A stretch of 14,100 bases of DNA from Opitutales bacterium (GTDB lineage: Bacteria; Verrucomicrobiota; Verrucomicrobiia; Opitutales; Oceanipulchritudinaceae), in NCBI GenBank assembly GCA_007123395.1, contig SKLD01000076.1, positions 1 to 14,100 on the forward strand, given 5' to 3'. The notes beneath the pieces were generated by a model, which was not told the origin of the DNA, searched no databases, and saw only the letters and a program-made list of their open reading frames with translations. A program made the position numbers and the translations under genes. Positions 7,844 to 14,100 of the stretch are shown in pieces (position 1 is the stretch's first letter; each line of letters opens with the position of its first letter).

Positions 7844-8789
7844 AGCGGCCCGGTTTGCGAAAATCGGCGATGCCGTCTCTGCGCAAATGATCATGGGTGG
7901 CCGGCTCCACGTGGATGAGCACGTCGAGGACTTCGGGATGCTTTGATTGGATGTTCTCGCGGACGCTGCGCGCGATATCGTGCCCCTCTTCCACCGTTAT
8001 CCGGGGATCGACCTGGAGGTGGAGATCGACTTCCACGAGGTCGCCCACATTGCGCGCGCGAAAGTGGTGGTAGCCGACCACCCCGGCGGTCGGCAAAATG
8101 TGTTCACGCAGGTCGTTGATGATCTCCTGCGCGGGGGCGCGGTCGAGAAGGTCGTTCACGCTGCCGCGGAAGAGGCCGGCCCCTTCGATAAAGAGCCAGA
8201 TCCCGAGACCGAGACCGGCCAAAGAGTCGACAAAGCGCCACTCCTCGCCGCCGAGCGACGCCACGAGCACGGCGAAAAGAGTGACGACGGAACTAAAGCT
8301 GTCGGTGCGGTGGTGCCATGCGTTGGCAAGGAGCAAGCGCGACCCAAGCCGCCGCGCGACCCGGCGTGTCGCGAAAAAGAGCGCTTCCTTCGCCGCGATG
8401 GAGAGCAGTGCGGCCCATGCCGCCCACAGCGCGGGCCCCTCCATGCCGGGCGCGCGCAGGGAACGCAGCGCCGATACGCACATCCAAAGGGCAAAAATCA
8501 GGATCATGAGGGCCACGCCCGCCGCCGCGAAGGTGTTGAAGCGGTGGTGGCCATAGGGGTGATCCTCGTCGCGCGGCCGGTTCGCCATGCGCAGGCCGAA
8601 AAGGACCATCGCATCCGAAGCGAGGTCGGAAAAGCTGTGCAAGCCGTCGGCCATGAGGGCGGCGGAACGCCCGAAAAAGCCCGCGAGGCATTTGAGCGTC
8701 GCAAGAGCAAGGTTCACGGCGAAGCTCAGGTAGGTTACCCGCCGTCCCGCCGCGCCGAAATCCGGGTCGTTGTCACGTGTGCTCAGCAT
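7842..8789 (-). CDS. cation diffusion facilitator (CDF) metal efflux protein
   Basis: CDF proteins are inner-membrane antiporters that export Zn2+, Fe2+, Mn2+ or related ions in exchange for protons, usually as dimers. From the ATG at 8789 the product has 315 residues with the usual six helices (about 18-215) and a cytoplasmic C-terminal domain. The transport-site signatures are in TM2, D48 and H51xxxD55 in ADGLHSFSD, and in TM5, H159xxxD163 in WHHRTD. The family loop motif HPYGHHRF is at 77-84. The C-terminal domain matches the dimerisation fold (VDLHLQVDPRITVEEGH, then LDVLIHVEP). A TTG at 8840 would extend it by 17 residues but gives no better signal. Metal specificity cannot be set from the motifs alone. 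It is convergent with the metal-binding protein gene and lies downstream of truC, separated from it by a hairpin. Confidence 0.94.
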   Translation of the reverse strand: MLSTRDNDPDFGAAGRRVTYLSFAVNLALATLKCLAGFFGRSAALMADGLHSFSDLASDAMVLFGLRMANRPRDEDHPYGHHRFNTFAAAGVALMILIFALWMCVSALRSLRAPGMEGPALWAAWAALLSIAAKEALFFATRRVARRLGSRLLLANAWHHRTDSFSSVVTLFAVLVASLGGEEWRFVDSLAGLGLGIWLFIEGAGLFRGSVNDLLDRAPAQEIINDLREHILPTAGVVGYHHFRARNVGDLVEVDLHLQVDPRITVEEGHDIARSVRENIQSKHPEVLDVLIHVEPATHDHLRRDGIADFRKPGR

Positions 8790-8907
8790 GATTGGTTCAT
8801 CGCTCGAAACGAAAAGGTTCCCGGGACTCCCCGCAAACAACTGCGGCAGACTGTTGGAGTCAAAACCTATCCGGGACGCTCTCCCCTCATGGGCTCTGAT
8901 TCAAAGT

Positions 8908-8931
8908 GCGGGGTTTTCTTGGAATCCCCGC
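8908..8931 (-). terminator. hairpin downstream of truC
   Basis: GCGGGG (8908-8913) and CCCCGC (8926-8931) form a perfect six-base stem with a 12-base loop, two bases beyond the truC stop on the minus strand. Only a short T-containing stretch (ACTTTG) follows. It probably ends the gst-menB-truC transcript and separates it from the CDF gene, which would then need its own promoter in 8790-8907. Confidence 0.45.
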
Positions 8932-8933
8932 TT

Positions 8934-9686
8934 TCAGCCGGTCCCGCTGCCCATCGCCTGCGCCCACGGGACGGAATCCGGCACCCGCCAGCGGAGGCCC
9001 TCAATGACGCGGGCGAGGTCGCCGCGCGGCGCTACCGTGATTTCGACAGGTTCGTCTGTCACGGGGTGGCGAAAGCGCGCGGCCCATGCGTGGAGGGCCA
9101 TGCGGCGGGTGCCGAAGCATTCGCGCACAAAGCGGTTGTGGCGACCGTCGCCATGCACGGCGTCGCCCACGACCGGATGGCCCGCACGCTTGAGGTGGCG
9201 GCGGATTTGATGGCGGCGGCCGGTCGCGGGAAAAGCGGCGAGGAGCGAATACCGCGCCGTGGCATGGGGCCCCACGGGACCGGGCAACTCCGCGCGGCCG
9301 AGGGGCACGACGAGGGTCTGCGCCGGAACGGGTTCGGTGCCCTTCTCCTGCGCGAGCGGGGAATCGAACGAAACCGGCCCCGAGAGCCATCCGCGCGCGA
9401 TTACGAGATAAGCCTTACCAACTTCGCGCCGGGCGAAACGGGCCGTCATGACGGCGGCGGTCTCCGGCTCGAGGGCGAAGAGGACGATGCCGGATGTCTT
9501 TCGGTCGATACGGTGGAGCGGATGGACGCGGCGGTCGAGGAGGTTGCGCAGGACGCTCATGCAGACGCGGGCGTCCGTTATGCGCCGCGAACGATGGACG
9601 GCCCAGCCCGGCGGTTTGTCGAGGGCGACCAGCCACTCGTCCCGGTAGAGAATGTGCTCCGCGCCGATGCGCTCCTTGCCGTGCAT
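8934..9686 (-). CDS. truC: tRNA pseudouridine(65) synthase, RluA family
   Basis: This is an RluA-family pseudouridine synthase. Its catalytic signature HRIDRKTSG (58-66) carries the nucleophilic Asp61. The N-terminus ILYRDEWLVALDKPPGWAVHRS and the C-terminal blocks TGRRHQIRRHLKRAGHPVVGD and HGDGRHNR match E. coli TruC, which modifies U65 in the T arm of several tRNAs, much better than RluA, RluC or RluD. The 250 residues, with no S4 domain, also fit TruC. The ATG at 9686 starts just ahead of the first conserved strand. The gene begins 15 bp after the menB stop, so the two are likely co-transcribed. The exact modified position is inferred from similarity and could differ. Confidence 0.9.
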   Translation of the reverse strand: MHGKERIGAEHILYRDEWLVALDKPPGWAVHRSRRITDARVCMSVLRNLLDRRVHPLHRIDRKTSGIVLFALEPETAAVMTARFARREVGKAYLVIARGWLSGPVSFDSPLAQEKGTEPVPAQTLVVPLGRAELPGPVGPHATARYSLLAAFPATGRRHQIRRHLKRAGHPVVGDAVHGDGRHNRFVRECFGTRRMALHAWAARFRHPVTDEPVEITVAPRGDLARVIEGLRWRVPDSVPWAQAMGSGTG

Positions 9687-9701
9687 GCCAAACGCGGGGG
9701 C

Positions 9702-10544
9702 TCAGGGGAGCCACGGGTATTTGCCGAAATCGGGCGGGCGTTTCTCGACGTAGGCACGGTGCCCCTCCTCCCCCTGCTCGGTGAGATAGTAGAGGAGCGT
9801 GGCGTTGCCGGCGAGTTCCTGCAGGCCCGCCTGCCCGTCCATCTCCGCATTGAAAGCGCTCTTGAGGCACCGTATGGCGAGCGGGCTCTTTTCGAGGATC
9901 TCCCGTGCCCACTTCACGCCCTCGGCCTCGAGCCGGGCGAAGGGGACGACGGCGTTGACCAATCCCATGTGCAGTGCCTCTTGCGCGGAATACTGGCGGC
10001 AGAGGTACCAGATCTCGCGCGCCTTCTTCTGCCCGACGATGCGGGCGAGGTAGGCGGCGCCGAAACCGCCGTCAAAGCTCCCTACTTTCGGCCCGGTCTG
10101 CCCGAAGACGGCATTCTCCGCCGCGATTGTCAGATCACAGACGACATGCAGCACGTGGCCGCCGCCGATGGCATAGCCCGCGACGAGGGCGATGACCACC
10201 TTGGGCATGGAGCGGATGAGCTTCTGGAGGTCGAGGACATTGAGCCGCGGAACTCCGTCGCTGCCCACGTAACCGCCCGCCTGCTCACCGCGGATCTTTT
10301 GGTCGCCGCCCGAGCAGAAGGCGAACTTTCCGTCCGTCTGCGGATTCTGGCCGGTGAGGAGCACGACGCCGACGGAGGTGTCGTCACGCGCGTCCGTGAA
10401 AGCCTCGATCATCTCGCTCACGGTATCGGGCGTGAACGCATTGCGTCGGTGCGGCCGGTTGATCGTCACCTTCGCGATGCCGTCCGCTTTATGGTAGCGA
10501 ATGTCGGAAAAATCGCCGTGGGGCTTCCAGTCGATACTGTCCAT
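9702..10544 (-). CDS. menB: 1,4-dihydroxy-2-naphthoyl-CoA synthase
   Basis: MenB is a crotonase-fold enzyme that closes the second ring of the naphthoquinone, converting o-succinylbenzoyl-CoA to 1,4-dihydroxy-2-naphthoyl-CoA in menaquinone synthesis. The 280 residues carry FCSGGDQKIRG (76-86), the oxyanion-hole region GYAIGGGH (123-130), and QTGPKVGSFDGG (149-160) with Ser156 and Asp158 in place of the E. coli catalytic residues S161 and D163. Gly151 at the position of E. coli Gly156 marks the bicarbonate-dependent type I enzyme. The C-terminus DFGKYPWLP is the family ending. No other men gene is in the window, so the remaining pathway must be elsewhere. It lies 53 bp downstream of the glutathione transferase gene and 15 bp upstream of truC, all on one strand. 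Confidence 0.97.
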   Translation of the reverse strand: MDSIDWKPHGDFSDIRYHKADGIAKVTINRPHRRNAFTPDTVSEMIEAFTDARDDTSVGVVLLTGQNPQTDGKFAFCSGGDQKIRGEQAGGYVGSDGVPRLNVLDLQKLIRSMPKVVIALVAGYAIGGGHVLHVVCDLTIAAENAVFGQTGPKVGSFDGGFGAAYLARIVGQKKAREIWYLCRQYSAQEALHMGLVNAVVPFARLEAEGVKWAREILEKSPLAIRCLKSAFNAEMDGQAGLQELAGNATLLYYLTEQGEEGHRAYVEKRPPDFGKYPWLP

Positions 10545-10552
10545 ACCCTATT

Positions 10553-10580
10553 GCGATAGCAGGCCGTGGCGCGGTGGCAA
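10553..10580 (-). promoter_or_regulatory. possible menB promoter
   Basis: On the minus strand TTGCCA (10575-10580) and TATCGC (10553-10558) are 16 bases apart, with the -10 box ending eight bases before the menB ATG. Five of six bases match the -35 consensus but only three of six the -10. menB could equally be read through from the upstream transferase gene. Confidence 0.3.
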
Positions 10581-10597
10581 TCTCCGCCTTGGAAAAG

Positions 10598-11548
10598 TCA
10601 CCCCGAGAACATCGTCCCGCGCCCGTGGGGAGAGCGCAGGTCCAGATCCGGCCCGAGCGGCACGATCCCCGTCGGATTGATCTCGCCGTGCGTTATGTAG
10701 TAGTGCCGCTTGATGTGATCGAAATGCACATCGTCCGCGATTCCCGGCCACTGGTAGAGTTCTTTCAGGTAGCCGCGCAGATAGGGATAGTCGACGATGC
10801 GGCGGAGGTTGCACTTGAAGTGACCGAAGTAGACCGCATCAAAACGGACAAGTGTGCAGAACAAGCGCCAATCGGCTTCCACCGGTGCCGCGCCGAGAAG
10901 AAACCGCGTTTTCCCAAGGCGTTGGTCAAGAACATCGAGGGCCGCGAAAAGACGGCGCACGGCTGATTCATAGGCCTCCTGTTTCGTGGCAAACCCGGCG
11001 CGGTAAACACCGTTGTTGATGTTCTCGTAAATCATCTCCGCCAAGTCCGTATGCTCCCTTTCACGGTCGGCGGGAAAAAGGTCGGGAGTGCCCGCGCCGG
11101 GCGCGGTGAAATCCTCCGCGAACATCCGGCAAATGTCGTCCTCCGAGTTGTTCACAATCCGTCCGCTCGCTGTGTCCCAAAGCACGGGGACCGTCACGCG
11201 CCCGTCGAAGTCAGGCTCTGTCGCCCGGTAAGCCTCCGCGAGGTAGGCGAATCCGTTCACGGGGTCGCGCGAATGGCCGGGGCCGTCACGGAAGGCCCAT
11301 CCCTTTTCATCCCGCACAGGATCCACCACTGTCATGCCCACCGCCGCTTCGAGGCCAAGCAGTTTACGGACGATGAGGGTGCGGTGCGCCCACGGACAGG
11401 CAAGCGACACATAGAGGTGGTAACGTCCCGGCACGACAGGATACGGCGTCGAACCGTCGGCCGAGACCCGCTCCCGGAAAGCGTCCTCCTGCCGCTCGAA
11501 CTCGCCGCTCTCACTCTGCTCGTTTGGAAACTGGGACCGGAATGTCAT
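10598..11548 (-). CDS. glutathionyl-hydroquinone reductase (xi-class glutathione transferase)
   Basis: This protein resembles the xi-class transferases (E. coli YqjG, PcpF), which use a cysteine and glutathione to reduce glutathionyl-hydroquinones back to hydroquinones in the cytoplasm. The 316 residues are close to the family length of about 320-330. The catalytic Cys51 sits in SLACPWAHR, the xi-class signature. RIVNNSEDDICRMF fits the glutathione-binding SNAIL/TRAIL-equivalent segment. The helical C-terminal domain contains ADWRLFCTLVRFDAVY and FKCNLRRIVDYPYL, both typical of the family. The frame is open far upstream through the divergent gene, but the ATG at 11548 is the first one that gives the family N-terminus. 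No Shine-Dalgarno is present. It is followed by menB on the same strand and is divergent from the gamma-glutamyltransferase, which also acts on glutathione. Confidence 0.92.
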   Translation of the reverse strand: MTFRSQFPNEQSESGEFERQEDAFRERVSADGSTPYPVVPGRYHLYVSLACPWAHRTLIVRKLLGLEAAVGMTVVDPVRDEKGWAFRDGPGHSRDPVNGFAYLAEAYRATEPDFDGRVTVPVLWDTASGRIVNNSEDDICRMFAEDFTAPGAGTPDLFPADREREHTDLAEMIYENINNGVYRAGFATKQEAYESAVRRLFAALDVLDQRLGKTRFLLGAAPVEADWRLFCTLVRFDAVYFGHFKCNLRRIVDYPYLRGYLKELYQWPGIADDVHFDHIKRHYYITHGEINPTGIVPLGPDLDLRSPHGRGTMFSG

Positions 11549-11671
11549 GCAAAGGAGGCTAGCGGCGGGCTTGCGGGGGAGCAAGCGAAAGAAAAAATCC
11601 GCCTGAACGAGCGGTGCTGGCTTAGGCAAGCACTTGTTTGACGGCGGCGGTGCGGCGGTTACGGTTCCCTC
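11549..11671. promoter_or_regulatory. divergent promoter region, gst and ggt
   Basis: This 123-bp gap must carry promoters in both directions. For the plus strand, TTGACG (11638-11643) and TACGGT (11660-11665) are 16 bases apart, and the -10 candidate ends six bases before the ggt ATG. For the minus strand, TTGCTC (11579-11584) and TAGCCT (11556-11561) are 17 bases apart, and the box ends seven bases before the transferase ATG. If real, both mRNAs would start at or next to their start codons. Neither gene has a Shine-Dalgarno sequence. The boxes match the consensus only partly. Confidence 0.4.
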
Positions 11672-13438
11672 ATGGATTCTGTGCGACTTTTGGAACCGGT
11701 GACGCTGTCCCGCCGCCGCCCTTATTTCTTGGTTCTCTGGCTTCTCGCCGCGGTTGTCAGCGGGCCGGTCGGGGCTGAGCCTCCGCCCATCATTTCGGGC
11801 GCGGCGCGCTTCTATCCCGTCTACGCACCGAACGGGATGGTCGCCACGCAAGAGCGGCACGCCACGGAGGCGGCACTGGAGGTCCTTGAAGAAGGAGGCA
11901 ACGCCGTCGACGCGGCGGTGACGGCGGCCTTCACGCTGGCGGTGACGCTGCCGCGCGCGGGGGCTCTGGGCGGGGGCGGCTTCATGGTCGTGCATCTGGC
12001 GGAGGAAGAACGAACCTTTGCCATCGACTACCGCGAGACGGCGCCCGCTGCCGCGCACCGCGATATGTTTTTGCGGGAGGATGGCACAGCCGATCCGACG
12101 AAGTCGCGTTTCAGCGCCCTTGCCGTGGGCGTGCCGGGCAACGTCGCAGGGCTTCTCCACGCCCTCGAAAATTACGGCACGATCGACCGCAGGCGCGCCC
12201 TCGCGCCGGCCATCGCCCTCGCCGAGGAAGGCTTTCCTGTTTCAAAGGACCTCTTTGACAGCCTCGTCATCGCCGCGCCACGGCTCTTCCGCGACCCGGC
12301 GGCACGGGAGGTCTTCTACACACGTTTCGGCGCCCCGCGCGTGATCGGTGAAACCTTGCGTCAGCCGGACCTCGCAAACACCCTGCGGCGCATCGCGGAG
12401 GACGGTGCGGCGGGCTACTACACGGGCCCGGTCGCGGAAAAGACGGTCGACTTTCTGCGCGGGCGCGGCGGGATCATGACACTCGAAGACCTTGCCGAAT
12501 ACCGCCCCGTCGAGCGGTCGACCGTTTCGGGACACTACCGCGAGTTCACTGTCCATTCCATGCCGCCGCCGAGCAGCGGAGGCATTCACTTGCTGCAGCT
12601 TCTAAAAATGCTGGAGCCGGAGAGCATCGCGGACATGGGGTTTGGCTCGGCGCGCAAGATCCATTTCATGGCCGAGGCGATGAAGCGGGCCTATGCCGAC
12701 CGATCGGTGCATCTGGGCGACACGGATTTTGTCGACGTGCCCATGTCGGAGCTGCTCGACGGCGGCTACCTCGCCCGGCGTATGGCGGACTTTTCTCCGC
12801 ACGGCGCAACGCCTGCCGCCGACATTTCCCCGGGCGATCCGCTCCATCCCGCCGAGGGCGACAACACGACGCATTTCTCCATTGTCGACGCCCATGGCAA
12901 CGCCGTCGCCAACACATACTCGATCAACTTCAGCTACGGAGCGCAAATGATGGTGCCCGGCACGGGCGTGCTCCTCAATAACACGATGGACGACTTTTCG
13001 GCCAAGCCCGGCACGCCCAACGCCTACGGGCTCATCGGGGGCGAGAAAAACGCCGTCGAGGGCGGCAAACGCATGCTCAGCAGCATGACACCGACCATCG
13101 TGCTTGATGAAGGCGGCGACGTGTTACTCGTCACCGGCAGTCCCGGCGGCAGCCGCATCATCACCACGACCCTGCAAATCATCGTCAACACCATCGACCA
13201 CGGCATGAACATCGCCGAAGCGACAAACGCGCCGCGCTTCCACCACCAGTGGCTGCCGGAATACTTGCGTGTCGAAAACGGCTTCAGCCCCGACACCCTC
13301 GGGATCCTCCGCCGCCTCGGCCACGAAGTGCGCGAAATGGACGCCATGGGGTCGACGCAGTCGATCCTGCGCGAGGGAAGCTGGTGGACAGGCGCCTCCG
13401 ATCCCCGGCGGCCCGACGCCCGAACGCTGGGGCATTGA
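11672..13438 (+). CDS. ggt: gamma-glutamyltransferase, exported
   Basis: GGT is an N-terminal nucleophile hydrolase that cleaves or transfers the gamma-glutamyl group of glutathione in the periplasm. The 588 residues begin with a signal peptide: a charged stretch around RRR (14-16), a hydrophobic core (18-33) and cleavage probably after VGA (33-35). The proenzyme would self-cleave between N398 and T399 in EGDNTTHFS, leaving T399 as nucleophile of the small subunit. Other active-site residues are visible by comparison with E. coli GGT: R121 in DYRETAP, D441 in NNTMDDFS, S470-S471 in MLSSMTPT and the glycines of TGSPGG (488-493). The lid-loop segment between NNTMDDFS and MLSSM is present, as in E. 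coli. No residue expected for activity is missing. Its neighbour, divergently transcribed, is a glutathione-using reductase. Confidence 0.96.
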   Translation: MDSVRLLEPVTLSRRRPYFLVLWLLAAVVSGPVGAEPPPIISGAARFYPVYAPNGMVATQERHATEAALEVLEEGGNAVDAAVTAAFTLAVTLPRAGALGGGGFMVVHLAEEERTFAIDYRETAPAAAHRDMFLREDGTADPTKSRFSALAVGVPGNVAGLLHALENYGTIDRRRALAPAIALAEEGFPVSKDLFDSLVIAAPRLFRDPAAREVFYTRFGAPRVIGETLRQPDLANTLRRIAEDGAAGYYTGPVAEKTVDFLRGRGGIMTLEDLAEYRPVERSTVSGHYREFTVHSMPPPSSGGIHLLQLLKMLEPESIADMGFGSARKIHFMAEAMKRAYADRSVHLGDTDFVDVPMSELLDGGYLARRMADFSPHGATPAADISPGDPLHPAEGDNTTHFSIVDAHGNAVANTYSINFSYGAQMMVPGTGVLLNNTMDDFSAKPGTPNAYGLIGGEKNAVEGGKRMLSSMTPTIVLDEGGDVLLVTGSPGGSRIITTTLQIIVNTIDHGMNIAEATNAPRFHHQWLPEYLRVENGFSPDTLGILRRLGHEVREMDAMGSTQSILREGSWWTGASDPRRPDARTLGH

Positions 13439-13501
13439 GAATTCCGCGGATTCCCAATTTACGGCTTGCCGAAGGAGCGTTGGCCCCATACATTACGGTT
13501 G

Positions 13502-13858
13502 ATGCTGGGAGTGCATACAGAGCTGGGTGTTCTCCTCCTCGAGGAGATCATTGCCTTCGTCTTCGCGGGCACGGCTCTGGTATTCATCGCGGTGCTTATT
13601 GTGCTCCTCCGGCGCGAGAACCGCAGTCCATCCAAGGGTTACGCGCCGCCTTCCGAAAGTCTCGCCTCGCTCAAAGACCGCGGGGTCGACATCCTCGAAA
13701 TTTATGACGATGTCGTCGTCATTCCGCCGCCGCGCTCCATGCATGCAGGAGGCCCGGCCAAGCCGCACCTCGTCCGCCGCACGGCCAAAGTCCGCGACCG
13801 CCGCTCGGGCAATGTCTATCTCACCCGTCTGACGGCGCCCACGGAAGAATCGCTCTGA
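13502..13858 (+). CDS. small single-pass membrane protein, unknown function
   Basis: I do not recognise this gene. It encodes 118 residues from the ATG at 13502. One hydrophobic helix (about 17-38) is followed by RRENR, so the N-terminus is probably outside and the basic remainder cytoplasmic by the positive-inside rule. A Pro- and Ser-rich linker (about 42-50) leads to a soluble part with SLKDRGVDILEIYDDVVVIPPPR (split here as SLKDRGVDIL and EIYDDVVVIPPP) and a basic C-terminal stretch. An upstream TTG at 13466 would add 12 residues. An AAGGAG at 13472-13477 is 24 bases from the ATG, too far to serve it. It lies 63 bp after ggt on the same strand and may be co-transcribed. Codon use and the membrane helix support a real gene; there is no functional clue. 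Confidence 0.65.
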   Translation: MLGVHTELGVLLLEEIIAFVFAGTALVFIAVLIVLLRRENRSPSKGYAPPSESLASLKDRGVDILEIYDDVVVIPPPRSMHAGGPAKPHLVRRTAKVRDRRSGNVYLTRLTAPTEESL

Positions 13859-13866
13859 GCCGTTCT

Positions 13867-13984
13867 GCGGCGGGATCGACGGAGACGGGGCTCCGTCGCT
13901 ACGTAGCGAATCTGCCGCGCAGATTCGAGGAATGCCCATTTTGAACGCGGAGGCCCCGCGGAGTCGCCGGGCCAACCCTGTTCC
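13867..13984. repeat. 118-bp structured repeat, copy 1
   Basis: This is the first of two direct tandem copies. It contains an eight-base perfect stem CGACGGAG/CTCCGTCG (13877-13884 and 13891-13898), the perfect palindrome CGCTACGTAGCG (13897-13908), a second perfect stem CGAATCTG/CAGATTCG (13907-13914 and 13920-13927), and a GGCCC/GGGCC stem (13952-13956 and 13969-13973). It starts eight bases after the stop codon of the preceding gene. No open frame in it looks like a protein. Confidence 0.9.
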
Positions 13985-14100
13985 GCGGCGGGATCGACGG
14001 AGGCGGGGCTACGTCGCTACGTAGCGAATCTGCCGCGCGGATTCGAGGAATGCCCATTTGAACGCGGAGGCCCCGCGGAGTCGCCGGGCCAACCCTGTTC
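13985..14100. repeat. 118-bp structured repeat, copy 2 (runs to window edge)
   Basis: This copy differs from the first by three substitutions and one missing T over 116 bases. The array probably continues past the window, since the copy ends one base short of a full unit. The palindrome is unchanged (14015-14026). The second stem becomes CGAATCTG/CGGATTCG (14025-14032 and 14038-14045), where the change leaves a G-U pair in RNA. The first stem gains one mismatch. Confidence 0.9.

Noticed and set aside
8831..8846. Short inverted repeat CCGCA...TGCGG upstream of the CDF gene considered as a metal-responsive operator or riboswitch
   Set aside because: Five-base arms with a short loop are expected by chance in this composition, and no conserved riboswitch core could be recognised.
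7947..10559. An 870-codon open frame on the plus strand, antisense to the CDF, truC and menB genes
   Set aside because: It runs across three well-recognised genes and their spacers, and its translation is low-complexity, rich in Arg, Glu, Gly, Ala and Val with no domain. Long antisense frames are common in GC-rich coding DNA.
11549..11562. Strong Shine-Dalgarno-like GCAAAGGAGGCTAG on the plus strand
   Set aside because: No usable start codon with a worthwhile frame follows at the right distance. It lies in the divergent promoter region antisense to the gst leader, so it is probably fortuitous.
11549..12160. N-terminal extension of the glutathione transferase frame to 520 codons
   Set aside because: The extra part is antisense to ggt, is Arg-rich and unlike any transferase N-terminus. 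The family start is at 11548.
13867..14100. Right-end repeat considered as a CRISPR array
   Set aside because: The 118-bp units are directly adjacent with no unique spacers, and no cas gene is nearby.

Overview
The window looks like chromosomal DNA from a GC-rich Gram-negative bacterium. It carries a tripartite efflux pump with an outer-membrane channel, a lipoprotein adaptor, IspH (non-mevalonate isoprenoid route), a type I MenB (menaquinone route) and a periplasmic gamma-glutamyltransferase. Most first genes lack a Shine-Dalgarno sequence, and the tRNA gene does not encode CCA. Together with the general feel of the proteins this is compatible with the Verrucomicrobiota (Opitutae-like), but no taxonomic marker in the window proves it.

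Layout. Bases 1-43 are the 3' part of a plus-strand tRNA with a CAT anticodon, most likely tRNA-Ile2. Bases 49-5467 hold a minus-strand efflux operon, transcribed outer-membrane factor, then adaptor lipoprotein, then RND pump, with stop/start overlaps at both junctions. Divergent from it is ispH (5663-6562). After a GC-rich gap of about 240 bp comes a TroA/ZnuA-type metal-binding protein (6807-7811), which converges on a CDF metal-efflux gene (7842-8789, minus) with a perfect inverted repeat between the two stop codons. Further minus-strand genes are truC, menB and a xi-class glutathione transferase (8934-11548). Divergent from these is a gamma-glutamyltransferase (11672-13438), followed by a small membrane-anchored protein of unknown function (13502-13858). 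The last 234 bases are two near-identical copies of a 118-bp, hairpin-rich repeat that runs off the window.

Working together: the pump operon exports an unknown substrate. The solute-binding protein and the CDF transporter point to divalent metal handling, although no ABC permease or ATPase is present. The glutathionyl-hydroquinone reductase, MenB and gamma-glutamyltransferase form a glutathione/quinone neighbourhood. No CRISPR array, phage gene, transposase or defence gene is visible. The points most worth a second look are the structured tandem repeat at the right end, the RND pump's non-canonical proton-relay residues, and a repeated pattern of -10-like boxes sitting almost directly on start codons, which suggests leaderless transcripts.
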